Source: Ignavibacteriales bacterium (GTDB lineage Bacteria > Bacteroidota > Ignavibacteria > Ignavibacteriales > SURF-24). From it: a stretch of DNA of 64,000 nucleotides. Position numbers and translations under genes: made by a program. Position 1 is the first letter of the stretch; every line of letters starts with the position of its first letter. Positions 1 through 8,553 of this stretch are shown in pieces. The stretch spans positions 1 through 64,000 of the forward strand of contig QZKB01000055.1 of assembly GCA_003599415.1 (NCBI GenBank), read 5' to 3'. The notes under the pieces are model-generated. The model saw only the letters and a list, made by a program, of their open reading frames with translations, made no database searches and was not told the DNA's origin.

Positions 1-1
1 T

Positions 2-1237
2 ACATTAACAACCGGTGCCGCATTAAAAACACAAACCGGTTCGATTGGTTCTAAGGTTGCATATTGTACTTCAACTTCAGGATCAATTAACTTTGATGTT
101 ACCTTTGCACAGGCTGCTGAATATTATGTCTGGGGCAGATTCTATTTTGAAGGCGCAAAACCTGATGCAAACTGTTTTCAGTTTAGTGTAGACGGCGGTT
201 ACAAACGTAAATTCGGTAACAACCAGGATTATTATAACCAGTGGCATTGGGGCGGTTACGGAAATGTTGAAAGTGGTACACTTACAAGACTTTCAATCGG
301 CAGGTTCGGGGCAGGACAACATAAAATTACAATATCCGGTTACGAAGTTGGCCAGACAGTTATGGTTGATATGGTTTTAATTACTGCTGATTCTTCGTAC
401 GTACCTAATGATAAAGAATTTAAACCCGCTGCAGCTCTGCCATTGGGCAATAATTACCTGCTTGTTGCTGAACAAGGTACATTAACAACCGGTGCAGCAT
501 TAAAAACACAAACCGGTTCGATTGGTTCTAAGGTTGCATATTGTACTTCAACTTCCGGTTCAATTAACTTTAATGTAAACTTTGCACAGGCTGCCGAGTA
601 TTACGTCTGGGGCAGATTCTATTTTGAAGGTACAAAACCAGATGCAAACAGTTTTCAGTTTAGTGTAGATGGCGGTTACAAACGTAAATTCGGTAACAAC
701 CAGGATTATTATAACCAGTGGCACTGGGGCGGTTACGGAAATGTTGAAAGCGGTACACTTACAAGACTTTCAATTGGAAGGTTTGGTGCCGGTCAACATA
801 AGATTACAATTTCCGGTTACGAAGTTGGTCAGACAGTTATGGTTGATATGGTTTTAATTACTACTGATTCTGCTTATGTACCGACTGACGCTACAATCAG
901 TTTGTTAAAGAATAGCGGTTCTGCAGAACTTTCTCTTCCGGACGATTTTGAATTAAAACAAAATTATCCGAATCCATTTAATCCTTCCACAAGAGTAAAA
1001 TACTCTGTTCCAATGAACGCCCATGTAACAATTAAAGTATTTGATATGCTGGGCAAGGAAGTGGCTATGCTTGTTAATGAAAATAAGAATGCCGGGTACT
1101 ATGAGCTGAATTTTGATGCAGGCTCATTAAATGGCGGACTTGCAAGCGGAATATATATTTACCAGATGCGGGCTGAGGGAATTGAATCATCAGGTAATGT
1201 TTTTACCGAAAGTAAAAAGATGGTTCTCGTTAAATAA
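2..1237 (+). CDS. Secreted repeat protein with type IX secretion sorting domain (5' truncated)
   Basis: The reading frame is open from the left edge, so the start lies outside the window. The visible part has two copies of a 159-residue module (DNA period 477 bp), each rich in aromatic and Gly residues with the pattern YYVWGRFYFEG and ending VDMVLIT; this looks like a beta-sandwich, carbohydrate-binding-like module, but the ligand is unknown. The last ~80 residues form a type A type IX secretion sorting domain: NYPNPFNPST, then a VFDMLGKEV strand and a final KMVLVK. The protein should be exported and attached to or released from the cell surface. The two modules are almost identical in DNA, including silent positions, so the duplication is recent or kept alike by gene conversion. 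The sorting domain is certain; the module function is inference. Confidence 0.9.
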   Translation, partial: TLTTGAALKTQTGSIGSKVAYCTSTSGSINFDVTFAQAAEYYVWGRFYFEGAKPDANCFQFSVDGGYKRKFGNNQDYYNQWHWGGYGNVESGTLTRLSIGRFGAGQHKITISGYEVGQTVMVDMVLITADSSYVPNDKEFKPAAALPLGNNYLLVAEQGTLTTGAALKTQTGSIGSKVAYCTSTSGSINFNVNFAQAAEYYVWGRFYFEGTKPDANSFQFSVDGGYKRKFGNNQDYYNQWHWGGYGNVESGTLTRLSIGRFGAGQHKITISGYEVGQTVMVDMVLITTDSAYVPTDATISLLKNSGSAELSLPDDFELKQNYPNPFNPSTRVKYSVPMNAHVTIKVFDMLGKEVAMLVNENKNAGYYELNFDAGSLNGGLASGIYIYQMRAEGIESSGNVFTESKKMVLVK

Positions 1238-1264
1238 AATACCTATATAGTTCTCTTCTCAAAA

Positions 1265-1304
1265 AAAAGCCTTAACAAAGTAACAATACCAAGTTAAGGC
1301 TTTT
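1265..1304 (+). terminator. Intrinsic terminator after the secreted repeat protein
   Basis: A perfect 12-bp stem (AAAAGCCTTAAC with GTTAAGGCTTTT) encloses a 16-nt loop, and the 3' arm runs into T-rich sequence. It lies 27 nt after the stop codon of the secreted protein, as expected for a rho-independent terminator. Confidence 0.85.
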
Positions 1305-1410
1305 CTTATTCATATTGCTGTTCAGTATTTCATAAACTTAACTTTATTGTTTAATTGGAAAACAATATATTACCGTCAGCGCAATCAGAAAAAAGTAGTA
1401 ACGAATTAAA

Positions 1411-1959
1411 ATGAACAAAATAATTTTAACTGTAATATTTATTTTGCTCTTTACAAATACACTTTTTTTACAAATACACCATAGAGGAAAAAAGATGGGT
1501 GTTAAAATAACAAGTGCTGCTTTTGCAGACAGCGGAATGATTCCATCTAAATATACCTGCGATGGAATTAATGTTTCTCCTCCGCTTGCATGGCAAACCG
1601 AAGCTAATGGAATTAAATCTTTTGTGCTTATCTGTGATGATCCTGATGCGCCTGCGGGCGACTGGGTTCATTGGATACTTTATGACCTGCCGGCTGCAAG
1701 CCGGGAAATAAAAGAAGATTGTAATGCCAATAGAAATTTACCGGATGGCGCACTTATGGGAGTAAATGATTTCCATAAAATTTCTTATGGCGGTCCCTGT
1801 CCTCCTTCGGGTACGCATAAGTATCATTTTAAAATTTACGCGTTGGATAAAATATTACATCTTAATGCAGGCGCTACTAAAAGAACTATCCTTGAAGCGA
1901 TGAAAGGTCATGTTGTTGACCATGGTTTATTAGTAGGCAAATACAAAAGAACTAAATAA
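1411..1959 (+). CDS. YbhB/YbcL-type phosphatidylethanolamine-binding protein (Raf kinase inhibitor-like)
   Basis: The body matches the bacterial PEBP family: CDGINVSPPL near the N-terminus, DDPDAPAGDWVHW (the ligand-pocket strand) and a GGPCPPSGTHKYHF segment. Bacterial members bind small anionic ligands; a precise cellular role is not established. Two starts are possible. The ATG at 1411 gives a hydrophobic leader (MNKIILTVIFILLF) but has a poor ribosome site. The in-frame ATG at 1495 (MGVKITS) is preceded by GAGGAAAAAAG and gives a cytoplasmic protein of usual length. The leader could route the protein to the periplasm, so the choice matters. Monocistronic, followed by a convergent gene. 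Confidence 0.9.
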   Translation: MNKIILTVIFILLFTNTLFLQIHHRGKKMGVKITSAAFADSGMIPSKYTCDGINVSPPLAWQTEANGIKSFVLICDDPDAPAGDWVHWILYDLPAASREIKEDCNANRNLPDGALMGVNDFHKISYGGPCPPSGTHKYHFKIYALDKILHLNAGATKRTILEAMKGHVVDHGLLVGKYKRTK

Positions 1960-2018
1960 TCAGCTTAGAAATTCCTGCGGCCGCTCTACCCGGGATTATC
2001 AGAACTGAATTCCAATCC

Positions 2019-2234
2019 CTATAAATTACCCGACCCGGAAAACTCCGATGCAACTTTTGTTCTTAATGTATCCGAATTCTTTTGAGCCAAAGAATCTTTG
2101 CTGATGCTAACCGGAATACTGCCGGTCCTCACTTTTGAATTACTCCCGAAATCCATATTTCCAATTAAAAGAAACAAGCCGGTAATTAATAACAATAAAA
2201 CCCAGAAATAAACTCTTGCAAAGCTACCCTTCAT
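2019..2234 (-). CDS. Small single-pass membrane protein, unknown function
   Basis: A 71-residue protein with one hydrophobic segment (residues ~9-26, WVLLLLITGLFLLIG) followed by a hydrophilic tail of about 45 residues rich in Ser, Lys and Asp, probably periplasmic. The start is supported by CGGAGATA six bases upstream of the ATG. I do not recognise the family. It is convergent with the PEBP-like gene and is preceded by the lipoprotein peptidase gene on the same strand, about 100 bp away, so co-transcription is possible. Being short and unmatched, it is called with moderate confidence. Confidence 0.55.
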   Translation of the reverse strand: MKGSFARVYFWVLLLLITGLFLLIGNMDFGSNSKVRTGSIPVSISKDSLAQKNSDTLRTKVASEFSGSGNL

Positions 2235-2333
2235 ATTATCTCCGAAGGTTAATGATAATATATTAATAAGTAAAAATTTCTAAAGAAGGAAATAATGAAG
2301 TTAAGGAATGATATAAATCAATTTATAGTAAAC

Positions 2334-3233
2334 TTATTTTAATTTTGAAGGAAGGCAGCGCCTGATTGTAAGATCACCTGATCTTGCAAATATTTCTATT
2401 GCTTCAGCAGCTTTATAAGGATTACCATCTCCGTATCTGGGAACAACCCAGCCGCCGGATTCAAGATAAAATAATTCTTTATTTATCTGAACAAGTATTC
2501 CAATATGACCTGACCGGCCAACCAGATCGCCGGCCTGTAACATTTTAAGTTGTTCGGAATTTATTGATGAGCCTTGCGGCACAGATAAAATTTCCCTGCC
2601 AAGAAGAACCAAATCCCTTGTATCTAGCCTGAAATTATTGGAGGTACCGCTAAGTCCGTCTTTGTCTGTAAAATTATTTGCTTCACAAAAAATTTTAAAT
2701 CCACCGGATGAGAATGGTGTTTGTTCCGGTGTTATAAGATTATAATGAACTGCAAGTTCATAAGGAGTTGAAGCGAATCCCGAGCAATCCAAACCAAAAC
2801 TTTTTTTATATCCTGAACCTTTAGGCTGAGGATCATCCAGATCAAAAATATCTCCTGCCCACCGGTAAAAATCTTTTCCAAAATACTGCTGGTAGATATC
2901 GAAGACAAAAAGAGCAAGTTCATTTACTGCATCAACCGGATGGAGCTTTTTTAAAGTATCAAGTTTTACAGAAATGAGCGGATCGATTATTTCTTTAAAG
3001 AATAGTTTATTTTTTGTTTTAAAGCCTGTAAAGTTTATTCCCTCTTTAACTGTTGTCGTCTCTTCCGATTCAACATTTTCATTGAATTTACTTTTTTGAA
3101 TATCAGTCGGATCAGGAATTGTGATCAGCTTTTCTACCGATGTCATTTCATAAATATTTTCCTTTACCAGGTTCTTGTCAGAACAGGAAACAAGTATTAA
3201 GGAAAATAATATGATGGAGATATTCAGTTTCAT
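2334..3233 (-). CDS. NlpC/P60-like lipoprotein (putative cell-wall peptidase)
   Basis: The N-terminus is a lipoprotein signal (hydrophobic stretch then LVSCS), so the mature protein should be lipid-anchored at Cys17. In the second half are the marks of a Cys-His peptidase of the NlpC/P60 superfamily: GLDCSGF with the candidate nucleophile Cys near residue 150, and RSGHIGILV with the candidate His near residue 245, followed by an FYLESGG strand. Such enzymes cut peptide cross-links or stem peptides in peptidoglycan. The spacing between Cys and His is longer than in short NlpC domains, so it may be a divergent branch. A terminator-like hairpin lies directly before its ATG, which separates it from the stomatin gene upstream. 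Confidence 0.75.
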   Translation of the reverse strand: MKLNISIILFSLILVSCSDKNLVKENIYEMTSVEKLITIPDPTDIQKSKFNENVESEETTTVKEGINFTGFKTKNKLFFKEIIDPLISVKLDTLKKLHPVDAVNELALFVFDIYQQYFGKDFYRWAGDIFDLDDPQPKGSGYKKSFGLDCSGFASTPYELAVHYNLITPEQTPFSSGGFKIFCEANNFTDKDGLSGTSNNFRLDTRDLVLLGREILSVPQGSSINSEQLKMLQAGDLVGRSGHIGILVQINKELFYLESGGWVVPRYGDGNPYKAAEAIEIFARSGDLTIRRCLPSKLK

Positions 3234-3243
3234 TTTTATAAAA

Positions 3244-3274
3244 AGAGATTCCCGCCAGATACGGACGGGAATCT
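3244..3274 (-). terminator. Terminator-like hairpin between stomatin and lipoprotein genes
   Basis: Arms AGATTCCCG and CGGGAATCT (9 bp) enclose a 12-nt loop. Read on the minus strand the hairpin is followed by CTTTTTAT, so it can end the nfeD-stomatin transcript. The arm sequence resembles the ATTCCCG hairpin of the dispersed element at 37503-37572. Confidence 0.65.
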
Positions 3275-3282
3275 AATAAAAT

Positions 3283-4215
3283 TTATTTTGTTGTTTTAGG
3301 CGACTGATCTTTAATAACAGTCAGTGCTGTTGAAATCATTCCTGCAATATCTGATAAATTTGAAGGTATGATTACCGAATTATTTGTCTTAGCAAGATTT
3401 CCAAAAGCATTTACATATTGTTCGGCAATTCGAAGATTAACGGCATTAATACCTCCTTCTTCGTTTATTGCAGTAGCAATTTCTCTGATTCCTTTTGCAG
3501 TAGCAAAAGCCACGCGTTCAATCTCGGCGGCACGACCTTCAGCTTCGTTAATTCGTTTCTGTTTTTCACCTTCGGATTTTGCTATCATTTCCTGCTTGTC
3601 GCCTTCTGCACGGTTTATTTTTGCCTGTTTATCACCTTCGGATTCTGCGATTAATGCACGCTTCTCTCTTTCTGCACGCATCTGTTTTTCCATTGCATCT
3701 TTAATGCTTTGCGGAGGAACTATATTTTTAACTTCATAACGTGTTACTTTTACTCCCCAGGGTTCGCTTGCTTTATCAACTGCCTCAACTATTGTTACAT
3801 TTATAGTATCGCGCTCTTCAAAAGTTTTATCGAGTTCAAGTTTACCCATAACGCTTCGCATTGTAGTTTGTGCAAGCTGGGTTGCGGCAAACTGATAGTT
3901 ATTAATTCCATAAGATGCTTTCATAGGATCAATAACCTGAAGGTAGAGAATACCATCAACTTCAACTGAAATGTTATCCTTTGTAATACACATTTGCGAT
4001 GGTACATCCAGTGCCTGTTCTTTAAGCGTATGCTTGTAGGAAATTTTATCCACAAAAGGAATAAGGATATGAAAACCGGCTTCCAATGTTGCATTATATT
4101 TACCAAGCCGTTCAACAATAAAAGCAGAACGCTGGGGAACCGTTCTTATGGTTTTTAGAAAAACAATGAACGCAAAAAATATAATACCTATAAGAATGAC
4201 CGTTAAAGCATCCAT
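3283..4215 (-). CDS. SPFH/Band 7 membrane protein (stomatin/paraslipin, QmcA-like)
   Basis: An N-terminal membrane segment (residues ~5-22) is followed by VPQRSAFIVERLGKY, the start of the SPFH fold, and then by a long Ala/Glu/Lys coiled coil with repeated SEGDKQ-type units (residues ~185-235). These features fit a stomatin or paraslipin, which forms ring or cage oligomers in the membrane and scaffolds membrane proteins or proteases. The start ATG is preceded by AGGAG. It follows an nfeD gene on the same strand after a gap of about 54 bp, the standard NfeD-stomatin pairing, which supports the call. The exact client is unknown. Confidence 0.93.
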   Translation of the reverse strand: MDALTVILIGIIFFAFIVFLKTIRTVPQRSAFIVERLGKYNATLEAGFHILIPFVDKISYKHTLKEQALDVPSQMCITKDNISVEVDGILYLQVIDPMKASYGINNYQFAATQLAQTTMRSVMGKLELDKTFEERDTINVTIVEAVDKASEPWGVKVTRYEVKNIVPPQSIKDAMEKQMRAEREKRALIAESEGDKQAKINRAEGDKQEMIAKSEGEKQKRINEAEGRAAEIERVAFATAKGIREIATAINEEGGINAVNLRIAEQYVNAFGNLAKTNNSVIIPSNLSDIAGMISTALTVIKDQSPKTTK

Positions 4216-4269
4216 ATGAACTCCTATGTTATCTAATAATTCGAAATCAAACAGTTAATTAATATTCTT

Positions 4270-4716
4270 TCAGACCTTTCTTACTTTTAATGTAAGATTA
4301 TCCTTCCCGATTATTTCAATAGTAGCGCCTTGTTCTATTTGTTCATCGGCTTCAGCGTTCCAGTTGGTTCCATGAAATTCTACTTTTCCTTTTTTAGGGG
4401 GAATTATTGATTCTACTACAACGGCTTTCTCTCCGGCATAATCGTCAATGTTCTCGCCGTTGTTTGTTTCGGTTTTCTTTCTGCCGCTGAATAACTTGTT
4501 AACATACTTTCTTAGAGAGACAAGGAATATTACAGACGACAAAATAAACACAAGCAACTGAACATCAAGTGAAGGAGAGGCAACAAGACAAATTATTGCC
4601 GTAAGCCATGCTCCCATTCCGAAGAAAAGAAGCACCAAACCAGGAACAGCTAATTCTAAAAGGAAGAGAACTAAACCAATAACGAACCAAATAACAGCAG
4701 GATGACTCCAATCCAT
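4270..4716 (-). CDS. NfeD-like membrane protein with OB fold
   Basis: A 148-residue short-form NfeD: two to three hydrophobic segments in the first ~75 residues (WFVIGLVLFLLELAVPG and following) and a C-terminal OB-fold domain (GEKAVVVESIIPPKKGKVEF, ending TLKVRKV). The family works with SPFH proteins in membrane quality control; the short form lacks the serine-protease half. GGAG precedes the ATG. It is the first gene of a two-gene unit with the stomatin homologue, and its 5' side is shared with the divergent Trm112 gene. Confidence 0.92.
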   Translation of the reverse strand: MDWSHPAVIWFVIGLVLFLLELAVPGLVLLFFGMGAWLTAIICLVASPSLDVQLLVFILSSVIFLVSLRKYVNKLFSGRKKTETNNGENIDDYAGEKAVVVESIIPPKKGKVEFHGTNWNAEADEQIEQGATIEIIGKDNLTLKVRKV

Positions 4717-4862
4717 ATTAGCTCCATTAAGTGTTTTTCAATCCGGCATTAAATTACAAAGAATAAAATTTCCATTCAAACAGAATCAGTACGAAATAAT
4801 TGATTTATGTTTATTTAAAATAGTTGTAAATTGTGCTACAAAAATTCAATTTGAGGTTACTA

Positions 4863-5078
4863 ATGATTAGCAAAGATTTATTGGATATTCTATGCTGCCC
4901 GGAGACAAAAGCCGACCTGGTTTTAGACGACAACTTCCTGGTTTCGGTAGATAAAAATACAAGACGAAGATACAGGATTGAAGATGATATCCCCGTTATG
5001 TTAATTGAGGAGTCTGAACAGCTTGATGTTGAAACCTGGAAAGAGATTATGACTAAACATGGAAAACCAGTTGAGTAA
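4863..5078 (+). CDS. Trm112 family protein
   Basis: A 71-residue protein: MISKDLLDILCCPETKADL, then RRYRIEDDIPVMLIEE. It has the Trm112 signature, a small zinc-ribbon-like fold that in many organisms partners methyltransferases. Only the first Cys pair (LCCPET) is evident and the second pair of a full zinc ribbon is missing, as in many bacterial members. The ATG at 4863 has GAGGTTAC upstream and is preferred to an in-frame GTG at 4833. Confidence 0.85.
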   Translation: MISKDLLDILCCPETKADLVLDDNFLVSVDKNTRRRYRIEDDIPVMLIEESEQLDVETWKEIMTKHGKPVE

Positions 5079-5154
5079 GTTTTTACTCTTAGGAGATCGT
5101 TTTGTTTGATCTGCGCCCCATCATTTAAATTTATAATTAATCCGGAAGAACTTT

Positions 5155-6642
5155 ATGGTAATTAAAACTAATCCCGACGAAATACAAAGTTTTCTTGTTG
5201 ATGCCGCAAATTATAAAGGTACGTGCGATGCCGTCTATTTCCCTGAAACGGAAAGTGAGATTGCAGAGATTGTAAAAGAAGCTAATCAAAAGGGATTACG
5301 GATTACTGTTGCCGGAAACGGAACAGGTTTAACGGGAGCAAGAGTGCCTGAAAGTGGAATCGTTATTTCTACGGAGAAGTTAAACAAAATTTTTGAGATC
5401 AATGCTGACGATGATTTTGCTATAGTTCAGCCCGGGGTAATACTTAAAGATTTCCAGGATGAAGTTGAAAGAAAAGGATATTTCTATCCTCCAGATCCTA
5501 CAGAAAGAAATTGTTTTGTAGGTGCTACAATTGCAACAAACGCTTCCGGCGCAAAAACATTTAAGTATGGACCAACAAGAGATTATGTCGTCGGATTACG
5601 TTTAGTTCTTCCTGACGGTGAAGTTTTAAAGCTTGAACGCGGCCAGTATTTAGCAAAAGAAAATCTTCTTGAAATTAAAACTGAATCAGGGAAAGTGACT
5701 AACCTGGAAATTCCTGATTATAAAATGCCGGAAACAAAACATGCAGCCGGATATTACTGCCACGCTAATATGGATGCAATTGATTTGTTTATTGGCAGTG
5801 AAGGAACACTTGGAATAATTACAGAAGCAAAATTGAAACTGCTGGATATGCCGGATAATATTTTATCGGCAGTGATCTTTTTTGACAGTGAAGATGATGC
5901 ACTGCTCTTCCTTACAGAAGCGAGACATATAAGCTATAAAACAAGAGAAGATAAAACCCCGGATGAAATTGATGCTCGCGGCTTAGAATATTTTGATCAT
6001 AATTCCTTATTGTTTCTTGCTGACGAATATTCTCAGATACCAAAAGAGAAGAAAGCGGCTGTTTGGTTTGAGCAGGAATTTGAATCACAGTACGAAGAAA
6101 CAATGTTTGAAAAATGGATTGAACTGCTTGTAATGCATAATGGTGATGAAGAAACGGCGTGGATGGCTACAGATAGTATTGATATGCAGAAGCTGAAAGA
6201 TTTCCGTCATGCAATTTCCTGGAAAGTGAACGAGTACATTTCACGAATGCATATAACTAAGGTTGGAACTGACATTGCCGTTCCTGACGATAAGTTTATT
6301 GAATTCTACAAATGGATTAGACACGAAGTTGTTAAGACCGACCTTGATTTTGTTATCTATGGTCATTTTGGTGATTGTCATGTTCATCTGAATATGTTAC
6401 CTAAAGATCAGAAGGAACATCACCTTGCAAAAACATTTTACAAACTGATTTGCGAAAAGGCTGTTTCTTTAGGCGGAACAGTTTCTGCGGAACATGGAAT
6501 TGGTAAATTAAAAAGAGATTACTTATTAAGAATGTTTGGCGAAGAAAACATAAAACAAATGGCTAAGCTTAAATTATCTTTAGACCCGAACAAAGTATTA
6601 GGAATCGGGAATATTTTTGAAGAGAAATATTTGAACCAATAG
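5155..6642 (+). CDS. FAD-linked oxidase, GlcD/D-lactate dehydrogenase type
   Basis: A 495-residue flavoprotein of the PCMH (vanillyl-alcohol oxidase) superfamily. The FAD-binding half begins near residue 20 with VYFPETESEIAEIV and contains the pyrophosphate loop AGNGTGLTGARVP; GSEGTLGIIT follows near residue 220. The C-terminal FAD-oxidase domain carries YGHFGDCHVHLN and the near-terminal SAEHGIGKLKRDYL. Family members oxidise 2-hydroxy acids such as glycolate or D-lactate and pass electrons to quinone or a cytochrome. No iron-sulfur partner (GlcF) lies beside it, so the electron acceptor is unknown and the substrate cannot be fixed from sequence. Confidence 0.92.
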   Translation: MVIKTNPDEIQSFLVDAANYKGTCDAVYFPETESEIAEIVKEANQKGLRITVAGNGTGLTGARVPESGIVISTEKLNKIFEINADDDFAIVQPGVILKDFQDEVERKGYFYPPDPTERNCFVGATIATNASGAKTFKYGPTRDYVVGLRLVLPDGEVLKLERGQYLAKENLLEIKTESGKVTNLEIPDYKMPETKHAAGYYCHANMDAIDLFIGSEGTLGIITEAKLKLLDMPDNILSAVIFFDSEDDALLFLTEARHISYKTREDKTPDEIDARGLEYFDHNSLLFLADEYSQIPKEKKAAVWFEQEFESQYEETMFEKWIELLVMHNGDEETAWMATDSIDMQKLKDFRHAISWKVNEYISRMHITKVGTDIAVPDDKFIEFYKWIRHEVVKTDLDFVIYGHFGDCHVHLNMLPKDQKEHHLAKTFYKLICEKAVSLGGTVSAEHGIGKLKRDYLLRMFGEENIKQMAKLKLSLDPNKVLGIGNIFEEKYLNQ

Positions 6643-6721
6643 AACACTGATAACGCAGATTGATCAGATTTACACGGATAAGAATATGTGCTGATCAGTT
6701 GAATCCGCGTCATCAGTATTC
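6642..6721. repeat. Imperfect inverted repeat between convergent genes
   Basis: Arm 6642-6667 (GAACACTGATAACGCAGATT then GATCAG) is complementary, with a few mismatches and a short bulge, to arm 6691-6721. The spacer contains TTTACACGGATAAG. The wording of the arms (CAGATT, ACGGAT, GATCAG) is of the loosely periodic kind found in dispersed intergenic repeats. It fills the gap between two convergent genes and could act as a bidirectional terminator. Confidence 0.7.
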
Positions 6722-6752
6722 AGTTAGCTTTATTGTTTTACAAACTATGCAA

Positions 6753-7319
6753 CTAAAAAACTATTTCGAAATTAAAATCTTTAATTTTTACAAAGATGTC
6801 TTTTTCGTTCGTTAGTTTATCTGTCTCACTCCGGAAATTAAATATCTCACTGCTTATAACTAAAGAATTATCTATGAAATTTAACTTTGTGCCTACCATT
6901 TGCAGACTATAAAACTTTACTTCCCAGCTCTTCTTTTCATCGTCGCATTCTTTACTATAATACACCAATTCCTTAAGGCGGTCATATCTAAATTCTTCCC
7001 GAGAACCTTTCTGTCCTTCAATTTTGTGACTATTACTAATACTTAATTGTAAGTCATTTGGATAAGGATACGGATCCTTTTCACTATAGGGCAACCAATT
7101 TTTATAGTGCAGGTCCATGGAAATCATTTGTTGTATACTATCATTATTTCTTTCTGCTCTTACACTCACAATAATTTCATCATCTTTCCTAAGTATAACG
7201 CTAACGATTGGAATTTCAATTTTCTCTCCATTAAAAGTTAAACTGATTTTCCCCTTGTTGTTTTCCTCTGCAGAAATGTTTATGATAAACAAAAGCATCA
7301 TAAAAAATATTTTTTTCAT
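6753..7319 (-). CDS. Exported protein of unknown function (ECF module 1)
   Basis: A 188-residue protein with a Sec signal peptide (MKKIFFMMLLFIINISAEE). The mature part has alternating polar and aliphatic residues suggesting beta strands, with KISLTFNGEKIEIPIVSV near the start. No family is recognised. GGAG precedes the ATG, and the gene starts 12 bp after the stop of the 410-residue exported protein, so it is the last gene of the sigma/anti-sigma operon. By position it is a candidate output of that stress module. Confidence 0.75.
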   Translation of the reverse strand: MKKIFFMMLLFIINISAEENNKGKISLTFNGEKIEIPIVSVILRKDDEIIVSVRAERNNDSIQQMISMDLHYKNWLPYSEKDPYPYPNDLQLSISNSHKIEGQKGSREEFRYDRLKELVYYSKECDDEKKSWEVKFYSLQMVGTKLNFIDNSLVISSEIFNFRSETDKLTNEKDIFVKIKDFNFEIVF

Positions 7320-7331
7320 CTACAGCTCCAT

Positions 7332-8552
7332 TTAGTTTTCAAAATTTATAATTATGGATTCGTTTACAAACCTTTCGTAATCAGAATAACCGAATATCTC
7401 GTACTTCTCGCCGCTCCGTGTAAAGTTTGCGCTCCAGTTTTCTTTGGGCAGACTAATTCTTGTTCCAACATCTTTTTGAATCGTTATTCTTTTTTTAATC
7501 GGTGTCCATCTTTCAGTTTCATCCGGATTTATCTTTTTGTAATTTATAAACAGGTCGGCTTTTAGAACATCCTCCTTATAAGAAATTGGAACAAGAATAA
7601 TGTTATACGTGGACTTGAATATTTCTTCTCTTGTTTTGTAGTTCTTATATGCTTCTTCTTTCTGAGTATTGTATAGATGAAACGGCGGCTCCAAAACACA
7701 ACGATAAATATCTACAGGCAACTCTGTTTTGTTAAAATCATTTTGCAGGCTTTTAAAGCTTTCAATTCCCTTTTGTTTTACGCTGGTAACAATATCGCCA
7801 AAAGTAGTTCGGTTATTATATAGCTGTTTAAGTGAATCAATTGACAGAAACTCAACATCGAATTTCAGATTTGTTTTACGCGGCTTAGATTGAGACGCTG
7901 AATTGATTAGTTCATTCTCAAGGAGAGAATTCTTTTCAACATAAATTGAATTTTCATCCTTGTTTTTTTTCTTAACACAAACGGTAATCTTAAACGGATT
8001 AAAATCTTTATCAAGAAAATCAAACGATACCTGTTTGCCAAATGGAATTTTTATTAGCTTATAATGAATATCAATATTAAAATCTGAATTCAGATAATTG
8101 CCGTTATTCCACTTTATGTTGCTAAAAATTGCGTACTTAAAAAACAAGCTTACGGAATCTTTATTGTTGTTATTTCCCTGCGGTAAAATGTTAAACGAAA
8201 TCGCCTTCTCCACATCAAGCGGACTTGTCATCGTTTCCAAATCCTGCAAAGGTAAATTATTATTTACCCATTGCTCTCTTAAAAATGATGAGCCGGTTAG
8301 ACCACCGATAATTTCAGGATCAAGAAAGTTGAATCCACCTTTAACAATTTTTCCGTCAAGCAGTTTATCGTACGATGTAAAAAGAAAATAGCCTTCAAGT
8401 GCTTCACCATTATTCTGGTTTTTATTCAGACTAACTTTCTGCAAATCATCCGCTGTGCAAATTGTAAAATTCCACTCAAATTCATTTGAAGAGCTTTGAG
8501 CAAATCCTCTTGTTAGAAATAGAATTATACTTACAAGCAATAACTTCTTCAT
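7332..8552 (-). CDS. Exported protein of unknown function (ECF module 1)
   Basis: About 406 residues beginning with a clear signal peptide (MKKLLLVSIILFLTRGFAQ). An in-frame TTG 12 bp upstream exists, but the ATG at 8552 gives the better leader and starts one base after the anti-sigma stop codon. The mature protein is rich in Asn, Lys and aromatic residues with no domain I can name; a KKRITIQKDVGTRISL segment near the C-terminus looks like beta strands. Tight spacing to the anti-sigma gene implies co-transcription and perhaps translational coupling. Confidence 0.8.
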   Translation of the reverse strand: MKKLLLVSIILFLTRGFAQSSSNEFEWNFTICTADDLQKVSLNKNQNNGEALEGYFLFTSYDKLLDGKIVKGGFNFLDPEIIGGLTGSSFLREQWVNNNLPLQDLETMTSPLDVEKAISFNILPQGNNNNKDSVSLFFKYAIFSNIKWNNGNYLNSDFNIDIHYKLIKIPFGKQVSFDFLDKDFNPFKITVCVKKKNKDENSIYVEKNSLLENELINSASQSKPRKTNLKFDVEFLSIDSLKQLYNNRTTFGDIVTSVKQKGIESFKSLQNDFNKTELPVDIYRCVLEPPFHLYNTQKEEAYKNYKTREEIFKSTYNIILVPISYKEDVLKADLFINYKKINPDETERWTPIKKRITIQKDVGTRISLPKENWSANFTRSGEKYEIFGYSDYERFVNESIIINFEN

Positions 8553-8553
8553 A

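Noticed and set aside
1970-2010. NotI, SmaI and EcoRI sites within 40 bp, like a cloning polylinker
   Set aside because: The flanking sequence is normal for this genome, no vector sequence is recognisable, and another GCGGCCGC occurs naturally in ispG at about 25910. Most likely chance.
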